This document shows, piece after piece, positions 1 through 4,839 of a stretch of 5,580 nucleotides of DNA (position 1 is its first letter; every line of letters begins with the position of its first letter). This DNA comes from Planctomycetota bacterium. GTDB taxonomy: Bacteria; Planctomycetota; Planctomycetia; Pirellulales; Thermoguttaceae. Position numbers and translations under genes: made by a program. A model generated the notes under the pieces. The model had not been told where the DNA came from, did not search any database, and saw only the letters and a program-made list of their open reading frames with translations. Where the stretch lies: assembly GCA_023397045.1 (NCBI GenBank), contig JAEWUR010000603.1, positions 1-5,580 of the forward strand, given 5' to 3'.

Positions 1-1557
1 AGGCTGCCCCGGCCGATGGATCGCCTGCGCTGCGGCGACGGCGGCTACGGCAAGACCGAGGTGGCCATGCGAGCGGCCTTCAAGGCCGTCGACGCCGGCT
101 ATCAGGTCGCCATGCTCGTGCCCACCACCCTGTTGTGCGAACAGCACCACCGCACGTTCACCCAGCGATTGGCCGAGTTCCCCTTCGAAATCGCGTCCCT
201 CTCGCGCTTCGCAACCAAAGGCCAACAATCGAAAATCATCGCCCGGCTCGAAGAAGGCTCGATCGACATCGTCATCGGCACGCACCGCCTGGCCCAAGGC
301 GACGTTCGGTTCCGCAACCTCGGGTTGGTCGTCATCGACGAAGAGCAGCGGTTCGGCGTCGAGGTCAAAGAAAGGCTCAAAGCACTGCGAAAAACGGTCG
401 ACGTGCTCACAATGACCGCCACGCCGATCCCCCGAACCCTTCACATGGGCCTGCTCGGACTGCGCGACATCTCGAACCTGGAAACCCCGCCCGAAGACCG
501 TATGGCGGTCGAGACCCGAGTCGCCCGATTCGAGCCCGAGTTGATCCGCCACGGCGTCCTGCGCGAGTTGAACCGAGGCGGCCAGATCTTTTTCGTCCAT
601 AATCGCGTCGAAGACATCGAAATCGTCGCGAAACGCCTGCGGCAGATCGTGCCCGAGGCCAGCATGGCCATCGCCCACGGCCAGATGCACGAAAACGACC
701 TTGAACAGGTCATGCTCGACTTCATCGACCGCCGGTTCGACATGCTCCTGGCCACCACAATCGTCGAAAGCGGCCTCGATATCCCCAACGCAAACACAAT
801 CTTCATCAACGAGGCCGACCGCTATGGGCTGGCCGACCTCCATCAGCTTCGCGGCCGCGTCGGACGCTACAAACACCGCGCTTACTGCCAACTCCTGATC
901 GATCCGAACCGGAATCTGTCGCCGAACGCGGCCAAGCGACTTCGCGCGATCGAGGAGTTCAGCGACATGGGCGCAGGCTTCGCCATCGCAATGCGCGACC
1001 TCGAAATCCGCGGCGCGGGCAATATCCTCGGCTCCGAACAGAGCGGTCACATCGCCGCCGTCGGCTACGAACTCTACTGCGAACTCCTGGAACATTCCAT
1101 TCGCCGTCTCAAACAGTTGCCGCCCAAAACCTCGATCGAAGTCGACGTCGATCTGCCCGGCGAAGGCTATATCCCACGCAGCTACGTGCCCGACATGCGT
1201 CTCAAGATCGATCTCTACCGCCGACTCGCCCGGGTGGCGACGCCGCAGGAACTCGATGACTTCCGCGCCGAGTTGATCGACCGTTTCGGACCTCCCCCCC
1301 CGTTGACGCAGCACCTTTTCTCGCTGGCCGAAGTCCGAATCGCGGCCCATCGCTGGGGTATCCGGTCGATCCACGTCGAAGATCAATACGCCGTATTCCG
1401 GTACACCTCGGCCAAACGGATCCAGAAATTGGCCTCCGCCGTGGACGGTCGGCTTCGCGTGGTCGATGGTGAAAGTGCCTATCTCCCGCTGAGCAATGAA
1501 GTTGCGCCGTTGGAATGTGCGTTCGCCGACGTGAAATCGCTGTTGCAGCAAGTCTGA
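1..1557 (+). CDS. mfd: Transcription-repair coupling factor Mfd, C-terminal part (5' end outside the window)
   Basis: Mfd is an ATP-dependent DNA translocase that removes RNA polymerase stalled at DNA lesions and recruits UvrA for nucleotide excision repair; it acts in the cytoplasm. The reading frame is open from base 1, and the residues before the first ATG (RLPRP, then MDRL) already match the family, so ATG 16 is internal and not the start. The visible 518 residues, counted from base 1, hold in order: Walker A GDGGYGKT (12-19), Walker B DEEQ (113-116), the TATPIPRTL motif (139-147), HNRVE (200-204), GLDIPN (258-263), the QLRGRVGR arginine-finger motif (282-289), the TRG translocation region with GAGNILGSEQSG (about 327-351), and the C-terminal domain beginning near YIPRSYVPD (390-398). 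Full-length Mfd is about 1,100-1,200 residues, so the UvrB-like and RNA-polymerase-binding parts lie upstream. Walker A has Gly where the family usually has Val (GDVG[FY]GKT). Identification is secure. Confidence 0.97.
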   Translation, partial: RLPRPMDRLRCGDGGYGKTEVAMRAAFKAVDAGYQVAMLVPTTLLCEQHHRTFTQRLAEFPFEIASLSRFATKGQQSKIIARLEEGSIDIVIGTHRLAQGDVRFRNLGLVVIDEEQRFGVEVKERLKALRKTVDVLTMTATPIPRTLHMGLLGLRDISNLETPPEDRMAVETRVARFEPELIRHGVLRELNRGGQIFFVHNRVEDIEIVAKRLRQIVPEASMAIAHGQMHENDLEQVMLDFIDRRFDMLLATTIVESGLDIPNANTIFINEADRYGLADLHQLRGRVGRYKHRAYCQLLIDPNRNLSPNAAKRLRAIEEFSDMGAGFAIAMRDLEIRGAGNILGSEQSGHIAAVGYELYCELLEHSIRRLKQLPPKTSIEVDVDLPGEGYIPRSYVPDMRLKIDLYRRLARVATPQELDDFRAELIDRFGPPPPLTQHLFSLAEVRIAAHRWGIRSIHVEDQYAVFRYTSAKRIQKLASAVDGRLRVVDGESAYLPLSNEVAPLECAFADVKSLLQQV

Positions 1558-1572
1558 GTCTCTGTCTATAAT
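1543..1572 (+). promoter_or_regulatory. Candidate sigma70-type promoter for the isomerase gene
   Basis: A perfect TATAAT lies at 1567-1572, starting 9 bases after the mfd stop codon. The best upstream partner is TTGCAG at 1543-1548, with an 18-base spacer and only three matches to TTGACA, inside the last mfd codons. A start of transcription near G1580 would give the isomerase gene a leader of about 200 bases that carries the hairpin at 1638-1717. The -10 is convincing and the -35 is weak. Confidence 0.5.
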
Positions 1573-1637
1573 CCCGCCCGCCGTGTGAACCGCCCTTGTC
1601 GTGCGCCCGTAGAACCGTGGAAGTTGCAGGAATTTGG

Positions 1638-1717
1638 GTGGCACGCCATGAGCAACGCGAAGGGCGTGTTTTTCAAGTGGCAAAACACGCCCCTCGCTTC
1701 GCTTAGGGACGTGCCGC
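1638..1717. repeat. Large imperfect inverted repeat (hairpin element) between mfd and the isomerase gene
   Basis: The inner arms are GCGAAGGGCGTGTTTT (1657-1672) and AAAACACGCCCCTCGC (1682-1697). They pair over 16 positions with one A-C mismatch around a 9-base loop. An outer stem joins 1638-1645 (GTGGCACG) to 1710-1717 (CGTGCCGC), 8 pairs including one G-T. No long T tract follows, so it is a poor intrinsic terminator for mfd. It may be a dispersed palindromic repeat, or a structure in the leader of the isomerase mRNA. It is open in the isomerase frame (reading KGVFFKWQNTPLA across the hairpin), which I take as accidental because a better start with a signal peptide lies downstream. The pairing is seen directly; repeat status needs other copies in the genome. 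Confidence 0.6.
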
Positions 1718-1769
1718 ACTTGGCGGTTTTACGTCGATGCATTTTTTGGTCACCCTCGCCCGAGTACTC

Positions 1770-1775
1770 AAGGTG
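1770..1775 (+). promoter_or_regulatory. Ribosome binding site that supports GTG 1783 as the isomerase start
   Basis: AAGGTG sits 7 bases before GTG 1783. The match to the Shine-Dalgarno consensus is partial, but the spacing is right. Together with the signal peptide that begins at this GTG, it favours this start over GTG 1585, which has no purine-rich site and would bury the signal peptide behind 66 residues. Confidence 0.5.
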
Positions 1776-1782
1776 CCATTCC

Positions 1783-3060
1783 GTGCAATACATACGCAAG
1801 GATGCTGGGATACTGATCGCCGTTCTTCTGCTGGCCATCGCCGGCCGGTGTGTCGCCCAAGATTGGTCGTCCGGCGGCCAGGGCTACGCGCCGATGGCGC
1901 CGGCCTCCTCGCCCCAGACCGATCACTTCAATCGGCAGGTCGTGCCCGGCCCGCCCGCACAGCCGACCACCGCCACCCGTCCCAATTCATGGCCCGGCGC
2001 CGCGCCGGCCACCAACGCCACGCCCTGGACGCCGCCCGATCAGCGCGCAGCGCCAACGCATGCAGTCGGCGAACTGGAACCGTGCGACGGCACCCGGATC
2101 ATCGCCCGAGTCGGCTCCGAAGCCATCTTCGAAAGCGAAGCCCTCGGCGCGGTCAACGAAATCCTCGAAGCCAACAAAGACCGCATTCCCCCCAACCAAC
2201 TCGAACGGCAGCGCGACATGCTCATCCAGCAACGTCTCAAAAGCCTGATCGAGACCAAGCTCATCTTCCTCGACGCCCGGCGAACCATTCCCGACGAAGG
2301 CTGGAACCAAGTCGAAAAGCAGATCGCGAACTATTTCGAGGACAACGAACTGCCGCGAATGCTGAAGAAAACCGAGGTCAACTCGCCGCAAGAACTCGAC
2401 CGCAAGCTCCGCCAATACGGCACCTCGCTCGAGCGCGAGAAACGCGCGTTCATCGAACGGTCGCTCGCCCAACAATGGGCCCACCAACAAGTCAAACGCG
2501 ACGAGGAAATCACCTACGACCAGATGGTCGTCTATTATCGCGAGCACCTCAAGGAGTTCACCACGCCCACCCGGGTGAAATGGGAAGAGCTCATGGTTCG
2601 CTACTCCAAGTATCCGACCAAGGTGGCCGCCTTCGAGGCGATTTCCCGGTTGGGAAACCAGGTCTTCCAAGGCGCCCCGCTCGACCAAGTGGCCAAAACC
2701 GGCTCCGACGGCCACACCGCCGACGACGGCGGTCAATGGGATTGGACCTCGCAAGGATCGCTCGCCAATCAACAAATCGACCAGGCGGTTTTCAACCTGC
2801 CCGTCGGACAGCTCAGCCCGATCATCGCCGGCGACAAGGGCTACCACATCATTCGCGTCGTCCAACGCGAAGAAGAAACCGTCCAGCCCTTCCTCGAAGC
2901 CCAGGTCGACATCAAGAAAAAAATCCTCGACGAGCGGTCCCGAAAACAGTTCGCCGAATACATGGCCGAACTCGAACGAAAAACGCCCGTCTGGACCGTC
3001 TACGACGGCAACGACGGCGCGCTCCACCTGGCCAACCCCCAGCAGCCCATCCGCCGCTAG
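1783..3060 (+). CDS. Secreted parvulin-type peptidyl-prolyl cis-trans isomerase (SurA/PrsA-like)
   Basis: Predicted to catalyse cis-trans isomerisation of prolyl bonds and to act as a folding chaperone for exported proteins outside the cytoplasmic membrane. From GTG 1783 the protein has 425 residues. A basic start and hydrophobic core (about 9-21, GILIAVLLLAIAG) form a signal peptide with likely cleavage after CVA (25). A Pro/Ala/Thr-rich linker follows (about 37-97), then a helical SurA-N-like region (about 101-245) opening with RIIARVGSEAIFESE. The parvulin (PpiC) domain spans about 264-362, with the family signatures DDGGQWDW (314-321), FNLPVGQLSPII (337-348) and GYHIIRV (353-359). A charged helical tail ends the protein. 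One PpiC domain, not the two of E. coli SurA. It follows mfd by 225 bases. From memory, parvulin genes next to mfd are also seen in some Deltaproteobacteria. Family assignment is strong; the clients are unknown, so I give no symbol. Confidence 0.92.
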   Translation: MQYIRKDAGILIAVLLLAIAGRCVAQDWSSGGQGYAPMAPASSPQTDHFNRQVVPGPPAQPTTATRPNSWPGAAPATNATPWTPPDQRAAPTHAVGELEPCDGTRIIARVGSEAIFESEALGAVNEILEANKDRIPPNQLERQRDMLIQQRLKSLIETKLIFLDARRTIPDEGWNQVEKQIANYFEDNELPRMLKKTEVNSPQELDRKLRQYGTSLEREKRAFIERSLAQQWAHQQVKRDEEITYDQMVVYYREHLKEFTTPTRVKWEELMVRYSKYPTKVAAFEAISRLGNQVFQGAPLDQVAKTGSDGHTADDGGQWDWTSQGSLANQQIDQAVFNLPVGQLSPIIAGDKGYHIIRVVQREEETVQPFLEAQVDIKKKILDERSRKQFAEYMAELERKTPVWTVYDGNDGALHLANPQQPIRR

Positions 3061-3075
3061 CATCCCACCCACAAG

Positions 3076-3112
3076 TTCCCTCTCCCTCCGGAAAAGGACC
3101 AGGGTGAGGGTA
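3076..3112. repeat. Degraded copy of the widespread CCCTCTCCC...GGGTGAGGG intergenic repeat
   Basis: The segment begins TTCCCTCTCCCTCCGG and ends AGGGTGAGGGTA. It matches a REP-like palindromic element that I know from many GC-rich bacterial genomes, of the form CCCTCTCCC, short loop, GGGAGAGGG, then GGGTGAGGG. On the minus strand it translates as PHPGPFPEGEG, the usual signature of this element in spurious proteins. Here the central palindrome is damaged: GGAAAAGGA stands where GGGAGAGGG would complete the stem. It begins 16 bases after the isomerase stop, a typical place for such elements. Confidence 0.7.
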
Positions 3113-3151
3113 CTCCCGCACGATGATAGCCTCTACGCCGATTGCGTGACG

Positions 3152-3182
3152 TGGGCAAGAATGCCGCCCAACCTTTTTGCCC
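3152..3182 (+). terminator. Inverted repeat with T run; possible terminator of the isomerase gene
   Basis: Two exclusive pairings are possible. TGGGC (3152-3156) can pair with GCCCA (3166-3170), and five T residues follow at 3174-3178, which resembles a weak intrinsic terminator. Alternatively GGGCAAGAA (3153-3161) pairs with TTTTTGCCC (3174-3182), nine pairs with one G-T, which puts the T run inside the stem and would not terminate. It lies about 90 bases after the isomerase stop. It may instead be part of the neighbouring repeat. Confidence 0.35.
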
Positions 3183-3226
3183 GAATCCGTCTCGCTTCCG
3201 CTTGCACCGACCACTTCGTAACCTAT

Positions 3227-3262
3227 GCTTGAAATTTTTTTGAATAAACGCAATTTTCAAGC
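3227..3262. repeat. AT-rich inverted repeat
   Basis: GCTTGAAA (3227-3234) and TTTCAAGC (3255-3262) are perfect 8-base arms around a 20-base loop with a run of seven T. It marks the most AT-rich patch of the window. It could be a protein-binding site, a remnant of a mobile element end, or chance; no promoter with good spacing overlaps it. Confidence 0.35.
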
Positions 3263-3327
3263 TACGGTTAATTAGGCGACAATTCACTCCACCACACTTC
3301 CGACGTTTCCTCTCGCGGAGTGCATTG

Positions 3328-3413
3328 CGCCCTACCGGGGCTTTTTCAAGACGAGGAGCTGCGCTTGGTCTGCGCTTTTCTCCAGACGCATTCCGCTTTT
3401 CCCGCCCTACCGG
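3328..3413. repeat. Direct repeat CGCCCTACCGG, two copies 75 bases apart
   Basis: The 11-base word CGCCCTACCGG occurs at 3328-3338 and 3403-3413. Between the copies CTGCGCTT is also repeated (3359-3366 and 3370-3377). No gene or mobile-element feature explains them. They may be a remnant of a local duplication or paired binding sites. Confidence 0.4.
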
Positions 3414-3451
3414 ATTGCCGGAGCTCCTTGTCCTAACCGAGAACTGACGAT

Positions 3452-3580
3452 AGCAAGCCTATAGAATCCCATATCGCCGATGACCCCTATTCCGTTGCAA
3501 GCACAATCCCAACTTCTGGTTTTGCCGGCCGCTCGGCCGCAGAAAGGTTCATTCGCCATGTAGGACAACCTGGGCTTGCT
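3452..3580 (+). promoter_or_regulatory. Possible structured leader before the LEPR-XLL-like gene
   Basis: Pairings found by eye: AGCAAGCC (3452-3459) with GGCTTGCT (3573-3580), extendable by one G-T pair; TTCTG (3514-3518) with CAGAA (3540-3544), capped after a 7-base bulge by CGGCC (3526-3530) with GGCCG (3535-3539) around a GCTC loop; AGGTT (3545-3549) with AACCT (3567-3571). The last two stems and the closing strand follow one another without unpaired bases, and the structure ends 3 bases before the ribosome binding site. GCAAGC at 3497-3502 offers an alternative 6-base partner for 3574-3579. No known riboswitch class is recognised. Short GC-rich stems arise easily by chance, so this is tentative. 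Confidence 0.25.
3462..3467 (+). promoter_or_regulatory. Weak -10-like box upstream of the LEPR-XLL-like gene
   Basis: TAGAAT matches TATAAT at five of six positions and sits in CTATAGAATCCC, similar to the contexts of the two better -10 boxes in this window. No acceptable -35 lies 15-19 bases upstream. If used, transcription would start near 3474, leaving a leader of about 120 bases and excluding the 5' strand of the 3452-3580 pairing. Confidence 0.2.
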
Positions 3581-3583
3581 CGT

Positions 3584-3589
3584 GGGAGA
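3584..3589 (+). promoter_or_regulatory. Ribosome binding site that decides ATG 3594
   Basis: GGGAGA lies 4 bases before ATG 3594. In-frame TTG 3576 and GTG 3582 lie upstream of, or next to, this site and have no purine-rich sequence at a proper distance, so ATG 3594 is preferred. Confidence 0.55.
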
Positions 3590-3593
3590 AACC

Positions 3594-4700
3594 ATGAGTA
3601 CTGCAGCTTTGAGGAGAAATGACCGTTCGTTGCGGATCGAAACGTTGGAAGATCGCGCGATGCTCAGCGCCGTCACGGCCGCCGATGTCGCGGAACTGTT
3701 GAAGTCGTGGACCGTTAATCAATCAGGTGATATCGTCGTGCCGATCCACGCCCAGGTGGGCAGCACCGCGTTGGAGACGATTCTAGGCGTCGAAGAAACA
3801 CTCAATTCCGTTCAAGAGGCCATCAACGCCTATCTCAACGCCGTGCCCGGCTGGCACATCACCGGCGGCGTCGATACCTCGCCCAGCTATGCCGGACTCA
3901 TCGACGGCAGCATCGTGCTCACCTCGCTCGGCACGCTCAAATCGGTCGATCTAAAGATGACCGGCAGCGCCGACATCGGCGGCTGCGTCGAAGGCTACTA
4001 CGGCGTCAGCGTCCTCCACGTCGGCGTCGGAGCCGCCGCCGACCTCTCGGCCAACATCAACGCCACCGCCAGCTACAGCGTCGATACCAACACCTGGTAT
4101 TTCGGCGGCTCCGCCTCCCTCGATGGCTACGTCAAGGGCTATGGCGCCGCGACCGCTTGGCCGTTTAAGGGCGAAATCTACATCAAGGGCGAGCTCGAAG
4201 CCGCCGCGGCCTTCGACACCAACACCGGCCTGGCCACCGCCAGCATCGACGTGACCGGATCCGTCGGCGCCAGCGCCCAGATGAAGAGCCTGTTCGGCGG
4301 TTGGACCACCATCGCCAGCACGTCGAAAACCCTCGGCTCGTGGCGTCAAAGCGTTTCCTACGACGTCGGAGGCTGGCTGCAAGATCAGGTCGACGGCGTC
4401 GCCACCACCGTGAAGACGACGGCCGCCAATTCGCTCGCGACCTCGGTGACCGCCTCGGCCGCCACTCCGCTAAGCACCAGCCCGACGACGGTCAGCGACG
4501 CCATGACGGCCGAACTGACCGCCAAAGTCGCCGCGCAGCCTTCCACGGCCATGCCCACGATCGGCGCAAACCTGCCGATGACGGTCGCCGGCATCAGCAC
4601 GAGCGACCTCCCCACGACGTCGCTGCCGATGTCCATCCACGCCGCCGCGCTGCAACAAGTCCTCGATTCCGGCATGTTGCTGACCGGCCTGAGCGCGTAA
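3594..4700 (+). CDS. Uncharacterised exported protein with LEPR-XLL-like N-terminus and beta-rich repeats
   Basis: The function is unknown. From ATG 3594 it has 368 residues. The N-terminus is basic and carries LEDRAMLSA (18-26), preceded by LRIET. This matches the LEPR-XLL-type motif near the start of many large secreted or surface proteins in Planctomycetota; its presumed role in export or surface location is inference. There is no ordinary long hydrophobic signal peptide. Residues about 100-260 are rich in Gly, Ala, Ser, Thr and Val with alternating hydrophobic residues, suggesting many beta strands. A weak 44-residue repeat is visible, with DTNT at 164-167 and 208-211 followed by S-x-x-x-x-G-x-V. 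The tail (about 265-350) is Ser/Thr/Ala-rich and looks flexible; the last 20 residues may form a helix. There is one cysteine (131). No catalytic motif, dockerin or membrane anchor is seen. It stands alone between gaps, with a hairpin terminator after it. The gene is convincing; the role is open. Confidence 0.85.
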   Translation: MSTAALRRNDRSLRIETLEDRAMLSAVTAADVAELLKSWTVNQSGDIVVPIHAQVGSTALETILGVEETLNSVQEAINAYLNAVPGWHITGGVDTSPSYAGLIDGSIVLTSLGTLKSVDLKMTGSADIGGCVEGYYGVSVLHVGVGAAADLSANINATASYSVDTNTWYFGGSASLDGYVKGYGAATAWPFKGEIYIKGELEAAAAFDTNTGLATASIDVTGSVGASAQMKSLFGGWTTIASTSKTLGSWRQSVSYDVGGWLQDQVDGVATTVKTTAANSLATSVTASAATPLSTSPTTVSDAMTAELTAKVAAQPSTAMPTIGANLPMTVAGISTSDLPTTSLPMSIHAAALQQVLDSGMLLTGLSA

Positions 4701-4719
4701 TCGCGGTTGCGGACAACAT

Positions 4720-4769
4720 AAGGGAGGCTCCAAGGGCGGCAAACCCTTCGCCCCTTGGCTGCCTCCTTT
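4720..4769 (+). terminator. Strong hairpin after the LEPR-XLL-like gene, likely terminator
   Basis: AAGGGAGGC (4720-4728) pairs with GCCTCCTTT (4761-4769), nine pairs with one G-T. A small internal loop follows, then CCAAGGG (4730-4736) pairs with CCCTTGG (4752-4758). It starts 20 bases after the TAA at 4700 and lies before the pdxJ promoter, the right place for a terminator. The T tract is only three long and part of the stem, so termination may be weak or factor-aided. The element could equally be a dispersed palindromic repeat. A run of seven G follows at 4780-4786. Confidence 0.55.
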
Positions 4770-4803
4770 CGCGGAAATCGGGGGGGACGTAAACCATCTG
4801 CCG

Positions 4804-4831
4804 TTGCCAGCCGTCCAGCCAACGCTATAAT
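4804..4831 (+). promoter_or_regulatory. Near-consensus sigma70-type promoter of pdxJ, giving a leaderless mRNA
   Basis: The -35 is TTGCCA (4804-4809, five of six matches), the spacer 16 bases, and the -10 a perfect TATAAT (4826-4831). Only eight bases (4832-4839) separate the -10 from ATG 4840. The usual start distance points to G4837 or A4840, so the mRNA would carry three or no bases before the start codon. Confidence 0.75.
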
Positions 4832-4839
4832 CTCCCGTT

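Larger units (their letters stand above)
3061..3593. other. 533-base intergenic region, without a supported gene
   Basis: This gap between the isomerase and the LEPR-XLL-like gene has stops in all forward frames and no reading frame with a recognisable protein on either strand. It is less GC-rich than its surroundings, most visibly at about 3225-3290. It holds a degraded REP-like repeat (3076-3112), an inverted repeat with a T run (3152-3182), an AT-rich inverted repeat (3227-3262), an 11-base direct repeat (3328-3338 and 3403-3413), a weak -10-like box (3462-3467), and a stretch with several possible stems before the next start codon (3452-3580). The short minus-strand frames here read through the repeats and are not believable genes. 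Confidence 0.7.

Noticed and set aside
1294..1301. Run of eight C in mfd as a phase-variation tract
   Set aside because: It encodes the proline-rich DRFGPPPP turn normally seen at this place in Mfd. The frame is intact and switching a housekeeping repair gene is unlikely.
1840..1857. Possible lipoprotein signal at the Cys of the isomerase leader (AGRC)
   Set aside because: Arg directly before the Cys does not fit the lipobox, and CVA followed by Gln is a good ordinary signal peptidase site.
1987..3072. Long minus-strand open frame (361 codons) opposite the isomerase gene
   Set aside because: It is the antisense shadow of a well-supported parvulin gene in GC-rich codons. Its product is a Gly/Val/Leu/Asp/Glu-rich sequence with no recognisable domain.
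1737..3107. Long + strand frame (456 codons) overlapping the isomerase gene
   Set aside because: The product is extremely Arg/Pro-rich, typical of a shifted frame in GC-rich coding sequence, and runs over the true gene and its repeat.
3329..3346. GCCC, 5-base loop, GGGC followed by TTTTT as a terminator
   Set aside because: A four-base stem is too short to support, it lies about 270 bases after the nearest upstream gene, and it overlaps one copy of the direct repeat.
3461..3580. Known riboswitch, tRNA or CRISPR in the gap before the LEPR-XLL-like gene
   Set aside because: No conserved riboswitch core, no cloverleaf with a TTC-containing arm, and no regularly spaced repeats are visible.
3407..3676. 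Minus-strand frame of 89 codons across the start of the LEPR-XLL-like gene
   Set aside because: No recognisable protein, overlaps a better supported gene start, and no ribosome site was found; treated as chance.
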